NCBI GenBank assembly: GCA_003054495.1
Contig: CP028514.1
Coordinates: forward strand, 1,775,501 to 1,839,500
Direction of reading: 5' to 3'
Origin: Carboxydocella thermautotrophica
GTDB taxonomy: Bacteria > Bacillota > GCA-003054495 > Carboxydocellales > Carboxydocellaceae
Length of the DNA: 64,000 nucleotides
A program made the position numbers and the translations under genes. Positions 1-7,975 of the stretch are shown here, one piece after another. Within the stretch, counting starts at the first letter, position 1. Each line of letters starts with the position of its first letter. The notes beneath the pieces were generated by a model. It had not been told where the DNA came from, searched no databases, and saw only the letters and a list, made by a program, of their open reading frames with translations.

Positions 1-119
1 TCCCGCAAAATGATTTCCGTTGCCCGTAACACCCGTTCATCACTCGTTTCCGGTAGGACAATCTGTTGTTTCTTCTGTCGTGCCTTGTTCCAGATTTTTT
101 CCATCAATTTTACTGCCAT
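1..119 (-). CDS. pta: Phosphate acetyltransferase, N-terminal part (cut by window edge)
   Basis: Only the first 39 codons are inside the window. They read MAVKLMEKIWNKARQKKQ, then QIVLPETSDERVLRATEIIL, which is the usual opening of phosphate acetyltransferase (acetyl-CoA plus phosphate to acetyl-phosphate, cytosolic). An AAAGGGGG ribosome site lies a few bases before the ATG. The gene is divergent from tmcAL, and pta beside ylbM/tmcAL is a common clostridial arrangement, with ackA expected beyond the left edge. Identification rests on a short stretch, so it is good but not absolute. Confidence 0.75.
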   Translation of the reverse strand, partial: MAVKLMEKIWNKARQKKQQIVLPETSDERVLRATEIILR

Positions 120-212
120 ATGTATGCCCCCTTTGCTAGCCTACCAAAAAAATATTATACTACAAAGTAAGGAGATTTTGTAGCCGTAGCTTTTATTTTT
201 AAGGAGGATATT

Positions 213-1418
213 ATGCACGTCGTGGGGCTAATTACCGAATATAATCCCTTTCATAATGGCCATGCCTGGCATCTGCATGAAGCCAAACGTTTATCCGCCG
301 CTGATTTCGTCCTGTGTGTCATGTCCGGTTCTTTTGTGCAGCGAGGGGAACCGGCTGTACTGGATAAATGGACCCGGGCCCAGATGGCCATCGCTGCCGG
401 TGCCGATGTGGTACTGGAATTACCGGTAGCCTTTGTACTGCGTTCTGCCGGTACTTTTGCCAGAGGGGCTGTCCAGGTTTTAGCTGCAACCGGGGTAATC
501 ACTCATCTTTGTTTCGGCTCGGAAAGCGGCCAGCTGCAGCCCTTACAGGAAGTGGCTGATCTTCTGGATGAGGGCTGGTGGGAAAAGGATGTCGGAGAAT
601 TAATCCGTCAGGGCCACAGCTTTCCCAAAGCCCGCTATCTGGCTATGAAACAGCCGGAAGCCCTGGCTACTCCCAACAACATTCTGGGCGTGGAGTACCT
701 GCGGGCCATCAAGAAAATGAATCTGGACTGGGAAGTATTTACCATACCCCGGCGTCAGGCCCATTACCATGATGAAGAACTGCCTGCTGCTACCGAAAGG
801 GAAACCATTGCTTCTGCCACAGCTGTACGCAAAGCCTGGCAGGAAAAGGGAACAGCCCCCCTCGCGTATTTGCCCGTGCCTACCTGGCCTTACCTGCAAG
901 AGGCTGTTGAGCAAGGCCGGGGTCCAGTATTCATGGACAGGCTCTGGCCTTTTCTCTGCTGGCAGCTGCGTCAGGATGGAGCAGAAAGCCGTTTGCTGGC
1001 TACCGTTGATGGAGAAAGGGCCCTGGTCAACCGGATCTTCAATGCCGTCACTGTAGCGGGCAGCTGGCAGGAACTGGTACAACTGACCAAAACCAAAGCC
1101 TATACCTGGACCCGGATTCAAAGGGTATTATGCCAGTTTTTGCTGAATTTTACCCGGGAAGAGGCAAATAACTGGGATGAAACCGGCCCAGCCTACCTCA
1201 GGCTGCTGGCCTATTCCCAGCGGGGGCGGCAATTGTTAAAGCAAATAAAAAAGGCCGGGAGCCTGCCCCTGGTTACTCGTACCACTCCCTGGCGTTACCA
1301 CCGGCAAATGCGCCTGGATAGTCTGGCTACTGATTTGCACTCTCTCCTCTGGCCCCAGCCCTTGCCCCGCCCTGGTCTGGACTGGCGGCGCTGGCCCACC
1401 GGGCCAACAGGTTCCTGA
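213..1418 (+). CDS. tmcAL: tRNA(Met) cytidine acetate ligase (YlbM family)
   Basis: 401 aa, the usual family length. The N-terminus carries the nucleotidyltransferase signature EYNPFHNGH (about residues 9-17), followed by SGSFVQRGEPA and DKWTRAQMA, typical of TmcAL/YlbM. The family activates acetate with ATP and acetylates the wobble cytidine (C34) of elongator tRNA-Met in the cytosol. AAGGAGG precedes the ATG. Its last 92 bases overlap the end of the convergent patatin gene, so the two genes share 3' sequence on opposite strands. Confidence 0.9.
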   Translation: MHVVGLITEYNPFHNGHAWHLHEAKRLSAADFVLCVMSGSFVQRGEPAVLDKWTRAQMAIAAGADVVLELPVAFVLRSAGTFARGAVQVLAATGVITHLCFGSESGQLQPLQEVADLLDEGWWEKDVGELIRQGHSFPKARYLAMKQPEALATPNNILGVEYLRAIKKMNLDWEVFTIPRRQAHYHDEELPAATERETIASATAVRKAWQEKGTAPLAYLPVPTWPYLQEAVEQGRGPVFMDRLWPFLCWQLRQDGAESRLLATVDGERALVNRIFNAVTVAGSWQELVQLTKTKAYTWTRIQRVLCQFLLNFTREEANNWDETGPAYLRLLAYSQRGRQLLKQIKKAGSLPLVTRTTPWRYHRQMRLDSLATDLHSLLWPQPLPRPGLDWRRWPTGPTGS

Positions 1419-2172
1419 TGCCGGGCAGAGCCTGACGGGCTGTTTCTTCTCCCAAACGGATTAATTCTTCATAACAGTGAAAATCCCAGGAACCGATGTG
1501 TCCCAGTTGCGGTGTAATTAGCAAATCCGCTTCTTGTGGCAGGGTCTGACAAATCTGGCGCTCCAGAATCTCAATGCTCTGAATCGCCACTTCCCATAAT
1601 TTCTCCGCCCGGTTATCAGCCAGGCCAAAGCGCACATCCACCCCGATAACCAGGTCTGCTCCCAGCTGACGAGCCATGCGAGCCGGCACCCGGGCGGTCA
1701 AGGCCCCATCCACCAGCCGACGCCCCTGCCAGTTTACCGGCTGGAAGACCACTGGTACAGCCGCTGAAGCCCGCAGAGCCAGGGCCAGTTCCCCCTCCTG
1801 AATAATGTACGGTTCCCCCTGATCCAAATCGGTTGCTACTACCGCCAGCGGTATCCGGGTCTGGGCAAAACTGCGCCCGCCGGTAAGCACTTTGAGAGCC
1901 TGATAAAAATTTTCCCCTTTATATAGCCCCAGCCCCCCCAATCCCAGATCCCGCCAGTTCAACTTACTGAGGGGGCCCACCAGATTAGCCAGCCAGCGGG
2001 GGCTGATGCCAGAGGCATAGAGGCCCCCGATAATCGCACCCATGGAAGTACCGACCAGTAAATCCAGAGGTAATCTTTCCTCTTCCCAGACCTTCAAAAC
2101 CCCGATATGGGCCAATCCCCGGGCTGAGCCAGCCCCCAGGGCCAGAGCTAGCCGTGGCCGCCTCTCCTGCAT
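1327..2172 (-). CDS. Patatin-like phospholipase (RssA/NTE type)
   Basis: 281 aa. The patatin fold is shown by an oxyanion-hole stretch GAGSARGLAH (about 13-22), the nucleophile elbow GTSMG (Ser about 43) and the catalytic Asp motif VDGA (about 154-157). The family hydrolyses acyl esters of lipids; the real substrate is unknown. No signal peptide is visible, so it is probably cytosolic or peripheral at the membrane. The C-terminal 25-30 residues are low-complexity (Ala/Gly/Arg) and lie over the 3' end of tmcAL. Confidence 0.85.
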   Translation of the reverse strand: MQERRPRLALALGAGSARGLAHIGVLKVWEEERLPLDLLVGTSMGAIIGGLYASGISPRWLANLVGPLSKLNWRDLGLGGLGLYKGENFYQALKVLTGGRSFAQTRIPLAVVATDLDQGEPYIIQEGELALALRASAAVPVVFQPVNWQGRRLVDGALTARVPARMARQLGADLVIGVDVRFGLADNRAEKLWEVAIQSIEILERQICQTLPQEADLLITPQLGHIGSWDFHCYEELIRLGEETARQALPGIRNLLARWASAASPDQGGARAGARGESANQ

Positions 2173-2242
2173 GGCCTCACCCCCTGGTCTGATTTCTCCG
2201 CCTCTGCCATATATTTATTCATGGAAAGGCAGGGGATAGGAA

Positions 2243-3445
2243 TTGAACAGGGAAAAACAAAAACTGCATCAGGGCTATTTCATCCTGATTTGTTCTCTCT
2301 TGCTAGTTGTTTCCCTGGCTATCAGCCCCAAAGTTGCTTTTCAAGGGGCCTTGCGTGGCACCAGAGCCTGGTTTGAAATCGTTCTTCCGGCTCTCCTGCC
2401 CTTTTTTATCGGTTCAGCCTTACTGGAACGTTATGGTCTCACCCACTGCCTGGGGGTATTGCTGGAGCCGGTAATGCGCCCCCTCTTTAATCTGCCCGGT
2501 GCCGCCGCTTTCGTCCTGGCCGTAGGCTATACTTCCGGTTATCCCATTGGTGCTGTTATCACAGCCAGTGAAATCAAAGCAGGGCGACTGACGCCGGCAG
2601 AAGGCCAGCGCTTGCTGGCCTTTACCAATAACGCCTCGCCCTTGTTCATGCTGGGAGCAGTAGCCGTTGGCATGCTGGGCCAGCCAGCCCTGGGCTGGAC
2701 CCTGGCTGCCGGCCATTATGCGGCCAATCTGACCCTGGGTATCCTGTTAGCCTGGCGCAGCCGCCAGCATTCATCCCGGCCGCCACTTAAGGCCGGAAAT
2801 CACAAAATCTGGGCAGCAGCTTTGCAAGAATTACGCCAAAAACTGCTGGCCAATGAGCGCCCCCTGGGCAGCCATCTGGCCGAAGCTGTAGGAGAAGCAT
2901 GCAATAAACTGCTGGCTATCGGCGGGTTTATCATTGTTTTTGCTACCATCAGCCAGCTGCTGCTTCATTTTGGCCTGCTGGGAGCCCTGGCCCGTCTACT
3001 GGATTGGCCTTTTCAACTCCTGGGCCTGCCCGAGGGAATTGGTTTGGCTCTCGGCACTGGTTTGCTGGAAATCACCCTGGGCTGTCAGCAGGCCAGTATC
3101 AGCGACCTGCCCTTGCAGGCTAAAGTCCTTACCATCGCCGCTATTTTGGCCTGGAGCGGTTTTTCCGTCATTGCCCAGGTGGCCAGCTTTATCAGTTCCA
3201 CTTCATTGCGCTTGCTGCCTTTTATCAAAGCACGACTGGTTCATATCTTACTGGCCATACCTTATACCTATTTTTTTTATCAGCTGGGCTGGAGTATACC
3301 AGCCGCAGCCTGGCCCCTACCTCAGGCTGCTAATGCCTCCTGGCTGGGGCTTTTGGTTTATTCCGGTCAATTATTTCTTTTCACCCTGCTGGTGCTGACT
3401 CTGCTGGCCATTATCAGCAGCTTACTGCACCGGCTAAAATCCTAA
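2243..3445 (+). CDS. ylbJ: Sporulation integral membrane protein YlbJ
   Basis: 400 aa polytopic membrane protein with about ten hydrophobic segments and the nucleoside-gate-like motif GYTSGYPIGA (about 96-105) seen in YlbJ. In Bacillus subtilis ylbJ is a sporulation gene needed for spore cortex formation; the transported molecule is not known. The start is TTG, preceded by AGGCAGGGGATAGG; no ATG in frame fits better. The stop overlaps the convergent coiled-coil gene by four bases. Confidence 0.85.
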   Translation: MNREKQKLHQGYFILICSLLLVVSLAISPKVAFQGALRGTRAWFEIVLPALLPFFIGSALLERYGLTHCLGVLLEPVMRPLFNLPGAAAFVLAVGYTSGYPIGAVITASEIKAGRLTPAEGQRLLAFTNNASPLFMLGAVAVGMLGQPALGWTLAAGHYAANLTLGILLAWRSRQHSSRPPLKAGNHKIWAAALQELRQKLLANERPLGSHLAEAVGEACNKLLAIGGFIIVFATISQLLLHFGLLGALARLLDWPFQLLGLPEGIGLALGTGLLEITLGCQQASISDLPLQAKVLTIAAILAWSGFSVIAQVASFISSTSLRLLPFIKARLVHILLAIPYTYFFYQLGWSIPAAAWPLPQAANASWLGLLVYSGQLFLFTLLVLTLLAIISSLLHRLKS

Positions 3446-3915
3446 CCCATCTGATTAGCCCGGTTCTTTTGCTGCAAATCCCGTAACTGCTCCTGGCCGG
3501 TCCTCAATTCATCCAGTACGTGACTCAAATTGCTTTCCAGCTTGAGCAAAATATCCAGGGCATAATCAGTAGCCCCTTCCCGAATCTGCCGGGCCATTTC
3601 TTCCGCCTGCCTGATGATATCTTCAGCATGGGCTTGGGCCTCTTTGACCACTTCACTTTCATGGGCCAGTTTGCTTTTCTCATCATGGGCCTGGTCGATA
3701 ATTCTTTTCGCTTGCTGTTCCGCATCTTGCAGAATCCGCTGATATTCCCTGGTAATCATCCGGGCCTGCTTCAACTCGTCCGGTAAAAGCACCCGGATCC
3801 GGTCCAGGATTTCGATAAGATCACCGGCATCCAGCAAGACCTTATTGCTAATGGGTACACGAAAAGCTTCATTCACCATTTCTTCCAGGTTATCCAGTAA
3901 ATCCAGTACTTCCAC
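3442..3915 (-). CDS. Coiled-coil protein, ATP synthase subunit-B/DivIVA-like
   Basis: 157 aa, mostly charged helix rich in Glu, Lys and Gln, predicted as a long coiled coil from about residue 45 onward (KQARMITREYQRILQDAEQQ...). A short N-terminal segment MEVLDLLDNLEEMVNEAFRV precedes it. No catalytic motif and no membrane segment. Similar proteins sit just downstream of coaD in several clostridia and are often labelled ATPase or ATP synthase B-like from coiled-coil similarity alone. Its role is unknown. It is probably the last gene of the rsmD-coaD operon. Confidence 0.75.
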   Translation of the reverse strand: MEVLDLLDNLEEMVNEAFRVPISNKVLLDAGDLIEILDRIRVLLPDELKQARMITREYQRILQDAEQQAKRIIDQAHDEKSKLAHESEVVKEAQAHAEDIIRQAEEMARQIREGATDYALDILLKLESNLSHVLDELRTGQEQLRDLQQKNRANQMG

Positions 3916-3941
3916 TCGCTGCTCCCCTCCAATGGGTAAAT

Positions 3942-4430
3942 TTAGCCCTTGAGCTGGGCCAGTTTTTCCTTGATTTTAATTTCGACAACCTCGGGGACAA
4001 ATCCTTTAATGCAACCACCATAATTTGCAATTTCTTTAATTAAACTGGAACTGATAAAGGAATATTCCGCCCGCGCCATCATAAAAAAGGTCTCCACGGA
4101 AGGCTTGAGCTTGCGGTTGGTTACCGCCATTTGTAATTCATTTTCAAAATCGGAAATCGCCCGCAAGCCGCGGATAATTACCCGCGCCTTCTGGGAAACA
4201 ACATAGTCTACTGTCAAACCAGTAAAGCTGTCTACCCTGACATTAGGATAGGGCCGCAAAACTTCCCGTAATAATTCAACTCGTTCTTCCATTGAAAAAA
4301 GAGGTTTCTTAGCAGAATTAACCGAAACAGCGACTATCACCTGATCAAACACATCTGCCGCCCTTTCGATAATATCCAGATGGCCATTGGTGATAGGATC
4401 AAAACTACCCGGGTAAACAGCTATTTTCAC
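3942..4430 (-). CDS. coaD: Phosphopantetheine adenylyltransferase
   Basis: 162 aa, normal length. The motif [16 protein letters not shown] (residues 5-20) contains the TNGH nucleotide-binding signature, and the C-terminal ISSSLIKE matches the ISSTxxR/K motif. The enzyme adds AMP from ATP to 4'-phosphopantetheine to give dephospho-CoA, the penultimate step of coenzyme A synthesis. It overlaps rsmD by ATGA, indicating translational coupling; rsmD-coaD is a widely conserved pair. Confidence 0.95.
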   Translation of the reverse strand: MKIAVYPGSFDPITNGHLDIIERAADVFDQVIVAVSVNSAKKPLFSMEERVELLREVLRPYPNVRVDSFTGLTVDYVVSQKARVIIRGLRAISDFENELQMAVTNRKLKPSVETFFMMARAEYSFISSSLIKEIANYGGCIKGFVPEVVEIKIKEKLAQLKG

Positions 4431-4990
4431 TCTGCCTTCTCCTCCTCAATATAGAAATTCAAGGCCGCTTCCCCATATTTTTCCCGCCGTTTCAGCCGGT
4501 AACCTGCTATCTCTTCAATAGCCGGCTCCCGTGACCTGGTCTCTACTATAATCCAGCCCTCCTGCTGAAGCAGCCGGTATTGCGAAAGCAATGGCAACAC
4601 TCGGGACAAATGTCCTTGTTCATAGGGCGGATCGAGAAAGATAAAATCAAATTTTCTCCCTTCCCGTCCCAAACGGGGAATGGCGCGATAGACATCATCC
4701 TTTAATACCTCTGCCCTTTCCTCCAGGCCGGTGCTGGACAAGTTGTCCCTGATGCAGGCCAGGGCTTTCGGGTCCTTTTCCACCAGCACTGCCCGGGTCG
4801 CTCCCCGGCTGAGGGCTTCAATCGCCAGGGCCCCGGTACCGGCAAACAGGTCAAGACAGGTACTATCCCAGATTCGGTTCCCGATAATATTGAACAGAGC
4901 TTCTCTGACCCGGTCCAGAGTCGGCCGGGTGGAAATACCCCTGGGAGCTTTCAGTTTTCGACCTCTGGCCTGTCCAGCTATTACCCGCAA
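4427..4990 (-). CDS. rsmD: 16S rRNA (guanine966-N2)-methyltransferase
   Basis: 187 aa from a TTG start that has GAGGTG seven bases upstream; the encoded [16 protein letters not shown] matches the family's usual first residues, so the longer upstream reading frame is not used. The SAM-binding loop is [18 protein letters not shown] and the catalytic motif LDPPYEQG. It methylates G966 of 16S rRNA. It is followed by coaD with a four-base overlap. Confidence 0.92.
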   Translation of the reverse strand: MRVIAGQARGRKLKAPRGISTRPTLDRVREALFNIIGNRIWDSTCLDLFAGTGALAIEALSRGATRAVLVEKDPKALACIRDNLSSTGLEERAEVLKDDVYRAIPRLGREGRKFDFIFLDPPYEQGHLSRVLPLLSQYRLLQQEGWIIVETRSREPAIEEIAGYRLKRREKYGEAALNFYIEEEKAE

Positions 4991-5084
4991 TTTTTTCACC
5001 TCATTTGCATTATAGCATAGAAAAAATTTTTTTCCAGATGTATAAACCTTTTCCCTGCAGGTAATAAATATAAATGAACCAGTC

Positions 5085-5189
5085 AACACTCTCCCTACAA
5101 GCTCTTTCTCCGGTTTCTCCTCTCCCAATGTTACCCGCAAGGGTAACAAATTGGGCCACACCGCAAGGTAGTGGCCTTCTTTTTTTATC
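5085..5189 (+). ncRNA. Candidate small RNA: CU-rich leader with two GCAA-loop hairpins
   Basis: On the plus strand, opposite the flanking genes, a C/U-rich stretch (with CTCTCCCT, TTTCTCC and CTCCTCTCCC) runs into a hairpin at 5124-5155 (13 pairs with an AA bulge, loop GCAA). A second GCAA-loop hairpin at 5154-5176 ends in TTCTTTTTTT. GNRA-type loops occur only in the plus-strand RNA. No promoter could be recognised and no plus-strand gene fits. CU-rich segments resemble the Shine-Dalgarno-pairing seeds of Gram-positive small RNAs, but that role is inferred. Confidence 0.4.
5154..5189 (+). terminator. Intrinsic terminator, plus strand
   Basis: Stem GGCCAC/GTGGCC extended by ACC-GCAA-GGT with one bulged A, followed by a run of seven T. 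It points along the plus strand although neither neighbouring gene does. Its first two G are shared with the preceding hairpin, so the two stems compete slightly. Confidence 0.7.
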
Positions 5190-5853
5190 TAGGATAGAGA
5201 TGCAGTTGTCCTCTGGTATCCAGCAAGGCGAAAAAGATTTGCTGTGGCTGCTGGTACCCCTGTTTTTGCAGCTCTCCAACCAGCCAGTTTTCCGACAGAC
5301 CAATCTGTCCCAGATTATGTTTTTGTACAATCCCATCTTTGATTAAGGGGATAGGTAATCCCTCATAACTCGTAGCTAAACTCAGATCAGCAGGAGTAAC
5401 CGGACGATTCTGGCTTTTGGGGATTACACTTAGCTTTCCGGAAGTCTCCAGTACCGCGAATTCCACTTCCGCCGGTGAGGTAAAACCCTTTTCCCGTAAC
5501 TGAGCCATTAAATCATCCAGGCTATAGCGCAAGCGTTTCATTTCCTCAATTACCGGCTGGCCATTAGCCACAACAATGGAAGGCTGTCCATCCATCAGTT
5601 TACGAAAGACCGGAAATTTTAACGCCAAATAGGAAGTGATAATTTCCAGCAAAACCACTACCAGAATAGGCACCAGGCTGGGCAACAGGGGTTTCTGGTA
5701 ATACTCCATGGGAATAGCCGCCAGTTCTGCCAGCACAATAAAAACCACAATATCAAAAGTGGATAACTGTCCTACTTCTCTTTTTCCCATTAACCTTACC
5801 ATGACCAGAATGAAAATATAAACAAAAATTGCCCGCAACACCACGTTTGCCAT
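5185..5853 (-). CDS. DUF421 (YetF/YrbG-like) membrane protein
   Basis: 222 aa. Three N-terminal membrane segments (roughly 1-75) carry the family signature MVRLMGKREVGQLSTFD. A soluble domain follows with the typical GQPSIVVANGQPV and a second repeat (EVEFAVLETSGKLSVIPK; QIFFALLDTRGQLHLYPR). In spore formers some DUF421 proteins are sporulation membrane proteins, but the biochemical role is not established. The gene is divergent from gpr, with only about 80 bases between them. Confidence 0.85.
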   Translation of the reverse strand: MANVVLRAIFVYIFILVMVRLMGKREVGQLSTFDIVVFIVLAELAAIPMEYYQKPLLPSLVPILVVVLLEIITSYLALKFPVFRKLMDGQPSIVVANGQPVIEEMKRLRYSLDDLMAQLREKGFTSPAEVEFAVLETSGKLSVIPKSQNRPVTPADLSLATSYEGLPIPLIKDGIVQKHNLGQIGLSENWLVGELQKQGYQQPQQIFFALLDTRGQLHLYPR

Positions 5854-5875
5854 ATATTTCCCTCCAAAAAATTAT

Positions 5876-5905
5876 GTATAATTGCGAAAATTGCCGGGTA
5901 CATTA
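5876..5905 (+). promoter_or_regulatory. Sigma-F-type promoter of gpr
   Basis: GTATA (5876-5880), 15 bases, then GGGTACATTA (5896-5905). This fits the forespore sigma-F consensus GYATA-N15-GGNNANANTR at every fixed position. It lies about 30 bases before the gpr start, and gpr is a sigma-F target in Bacillus. Confidence 0.7.
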
Positions 5906-5935
5906 AAGGCAGAAATTTGGAGAGGAAGATAATTC

Positions 5936-6922
5936 ATGGCGCGACCGGAATTGCTTAAGCATTTTTCCATCAATCTCGATCTGGCTCTCGAAGCCCATGA
6001 AGCGATTCGGGGCCAGGTACAACGGGAAATTCCCGGTGTCGCAATGGAAAAACTGCAAAAACCTCATGCCACCGTAACCATCGTTACAGTCCTGGATGCC
6101 CAGGGAGAGCAATTAATGGGTAAACCGCCAGGTAAATATATTACCATCGAAGCACCAGATATCCGGGAAGGTAACCGGTTAGTACAGGCCGAAATCGCCC
6201 GGGTTTTTGCCGACCAGCTTAAATCCCTGCTATCCCTGGGGCCAGATGCCACCGTTCTTCTGGTCGGACTGGGCAACTGGAAGGCTACCCCGGATGCGCT
6301 GGGGCCCAGAGTAATCAATTCCGTCCTGGTAACCCGCCACCTTTTTCATTATGCCCCCCAGGAACTGGCCGGAGGGATGCGCCCGGTTTGCGCTCTGGCC
6401 CCGGGCGTCCTTGGTATAACCGGCATTGAAACCGCTGAAATCATCCGTGGGGTAGTGGACAGAGTCAAGCCCAATGCTGTTATCTGCATTGATGCCCTGG
6501 CCGCTGGCAGTGCCATGCGCATCGGCACTACTATCCAGCTAGCTGACACCGGTATAAGTCCCGGTTCCGGCCTGGGTCATAAACGACAGGGTTTAAATCA
6601 AGAGACTCTGGGGGTTCCTGTGATTGCCATTGGCATCCCCACCGTTTGTCATGCTGCTGTTATTGCCGGCGAGGCTATCGATAAATTACTGGAGCAGTTC
6701 CAGACCAGCCCAACCCTATATCAAATATACAAGAATCTCAATCCGGCTATGATTCAACAAATTATTAATGAAGTGCTGCACCCTTTCGCCGGCAATCTGG
6801 TTATGACTCCCAAGGATATTGATGATTTAATTTCCGAATGTGCCAGGATAGTCGCAGGTGGTCTGAATTTGGCCCTCCACCCCGGTATTCCCGAACAGGA
6901 AGCCTTCAGCTACCTGCACTAG
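5936..6922 (+). CDS. gpr: Germination protease GPR (spore protease, family A25)
   Basis: 328 aa. The opening (KHFSINLDLALEAHEAI) and the conserved blocks LVGLGNWKATPDALGPRV, ICIDALAAGS, TIQLADTGISPGSGLGHKR and GVPVIAIGIPTVCHA identify GPR. It is made as a zymogen in the forespore and, on germination, cuts alpha/beta SASPs within their EIA/EVA-type sites. The substrates are encoded directly downstream on the opposite strand. GGAGAGGAAG precedes the ATG. A GC-rich inverted repeat follows the stop (6929-6959) but lacks a T-run. Confidence 0.95.
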   Translation: MARPELLKHFSINLDLALEAHEAIRGQVQREIPGVAMEKLQKPHATVTIVTVLDAQGEQLMGKPPGKYITIEAPDIREGNRLVQAEIARVFADQLKSLLSLGPDATVLLVGLGNWKATPDALGPRVINSVLVTRHLFHYAPQELAGGMRPVCALAPGVLGITGIETAEIIRGVVDRVKPNAVICIDALAAGSAMRIGTTIQLADTGISPGSGLGHKRQGLNQETLGVPVIAIGIPTVCHAAVIAGEAIDKLLEQFQTSPTLYQIYKNLNPAMIQQIINEVLHPFAGNLVMTPKDIDDLISECARIVAGGLNLALHPGIPEQEAFSYLH

Positions 6923-6968
6923 CCATAGATGGAGAAAGGCGGGACCAAACCCGCCTTCTCCGCCACCC

Positions 6969-7202
6969 TTATTGCTGGGGAGTAGTGGTGCCAGCTTGCC
7001 CGGCCAGAGCTTGTTCAGCCAGCTGCACCATTTTCTTGGTCATCCATCCACCGATGCTGCCACACTCCCGTGAGGTCATATTTTCATAGCCAACAGTCTG
7101 GATTTTTTCCGCTAAACCGATTTCATTAGCGATTTCATATTTGAACTGTTCCAAAGCCCTTTTGGCACCGGGAACCGCAGTTTTGTTCCGATTTCTGGCC
7201 AT
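6969..7202 (-). CDS. Alpha/beta-type small acid-soluble spore protein
   Basis: 77 aa. Contains the GPR cleavage region KYEIANEIG and the DNA-binding signature YENMTSRECGSIGGWMTKKMVQ of alpha/beta SASPs, which saturate and protect spore DNA. The Gln/Thr-rich tail (AGTTTPQQ) is extra. It starts 19 bases after the stop of the upstream SASP and is more than 80% identical to it over the core, so the pair arose by tandem duplication and is probably one transcript. Confidence 0.93.
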   Translation of the reverse strand: MARNRNKTAVPGAKRALEQFKYEIANEIGLAEKIQTVGYENMTSRECGSIGGWMTKKMVQLAEQALAGQAGTTTPQQ

Positions 7203-7221
7203 GATGCCTCAACCTCCTTCG

Positions 7222-7446
7222 TTACTGTTGTACACGACCAGCCAAAGCCTGTTCAGCCAGTTGTACCATTTTCTTGGTCATCCATCCACCGATGCTGCCA
7301 CATTCACGGGAGGTCATGTTTTCATAACCAACAGTCTGAATCTTGCCGGCTAAGCCGATTTCATTGGCCACTTCCATTTTGAACTGCTCCAGGGCCCGTT
7401 TGGCGCCGGGAACAGCCGGTTGATTGGTATTGCGTCCGCCTGGCAT
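7222..7446 (-). CDS. Alpha/beta-type small acid-soluble spore protein
   Basis: 74 aa from an ATG placed seven bases after GGAGGTG (an in-frame GTG three codons earlier sits inside the ribosome site and is rejected). Core motifs are FKMEVANEIG (GPR site) and YENMTSRECGSIGGWMTKKMVQ. Tandem with the next SASP gene. A sigma-G-like promoter is found upstream. Confidence 0.93.
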   Translation of the reverse strand: MPGGRNTNQPAVPGAKRALEQFKMEVANEIGLAGKIQTVGYENMTSRECGSIGGWMTKKMVQLAEQALAGRVQQ

Positions 7447-7476
7447 CTTTATCACCTCCTTTGCTGTTGGTGTTCA

Positions 7477-7506
7477 TAGTATCCATCAAATTCAGTCACC
7501 CTATAC
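7477..7506 (-). promoter_or_regulatory. Sigma-G-type promoter of the SASP pair
   Basis: On the minus strand GTATA, 18 bases, GATACTA. This fits sigma-G (GHATR-N18-CATNHTA) except for one base, and lies about 30 bases before the SASP start. Forespore sigma-G control is expected for SASP genes. Confidence 0.5.
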
Positions 7507-7513
7507 GCAACAG

Positions 7514-7657
7514 TTATTGGCGCGGCTGTTTACCTGTTTCCTCTTTTGTAAAAGGAATGTTGCCAATGCCAGTGATGCCCAGTTCAGAAGCTACTTCATA
7601 CTGAAATTTTTTCAGCTCCGGAGTCAGAGGAAATTCCTTTTTATTTTTTTTCGCCAT
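7514..7657 (-). CDS. Short SASP-like protein lacking the C-terminal DNA-binding half
   Basis: 47 aa (48 if the preceding ATG is used; the second ATG has better spacing from GGAGGTG). It begins MAKKNKKEFPLTPELKKF and has the SASP/GPR block FQYEVASELGI, but then diverges (TGIGNIPFTKEETGKQ) and stops where full SASPs carry the SREAGSxGG motif. It may be a minor SASP-like protein or a truncated gene; the clean start and stop favour a real small protein. It lies 23 bases after the sspF terminator. Confidence 0.7.
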   Translation of the reverse strand: MAKKNKKEFPLTPELKKFQYEVASELGITGIGNIPFTKEETGKQPRQ

Positions 7658-7680
7658 CATCCTCACCTCCTCTCGAGGGT

Positions 7681-7710
7681 GTAAAAAGCCAGGAGAAAAA
7701 TCTCCTGGCT
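7681..7710 (-). terminator. Terminator of sspF
   Basis: Minus-strand stem AGCCAGGAG/CTCCTGGCT with a T-rich loop, followed by TTTTTA. The next SASP-like gene starts only about 20 bases beyond, so it needs read-through or its own promoter. Confidence 0.85.
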
Positions 7711-7723
7711 GGTGCGACTGGAC

Positions 7724-7903
7724 TTACTGTTTTGGTTGGGCCAGACTCCGTTCCGCCATTTCAATGGCTTTGTGCACCATCATGCCACATTGCCGCGAGG
7801 TAACGCCACCGAAACCTTCCCGCTGGACGATGTCCGCCACCCCTAATTCTCTGGCAATTTCCCACTTCAACTGCTCGGACATGATACTGCGCCGTCTGCC
7901 CAT
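7724..7903 (-). CDS. sspF: SspF-type alpha/beta SASP
   Basis: 59 aa from the ATG eight bases after GGAGG. MGRRRSIMSEQLKWEIARELG and FGGVTSRQCGMMVHKAIEMAE closely follow Bacillus SspF (MGRRRGVMSDEFKYELAK...). It contains the GPR site WEIARELG. SspF-type proteins are minor SASPs of the spore core. It lies in the gpr/SASP cluster. Confidence 0.9.
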   Translation of the reverse strand: MGRRRSIMSEQLKWEIARELGVADIVQREGFGGVTSRQCGMMVHKAIEMAERSLAQPKQ

Positions 7904-7975
7904 GGCCACTACCTCCTTCACCATCGCACCATTTATAGTTTGCGTGATTTGCTTAAAACTAACCAGGCAATTTTT

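Noticed and set aside
5074-5346. 90-aa plus-strand frame over the hairpin region
   Set aside because: It crosses a strong plus-strand terminator and the antisense of the DUF421 gene.
6929-6959. GC-rich inverted repeat after gpr as an intrinsic terminator
   Set aside because: Good stem, but no T-run on either side; left unclassified.
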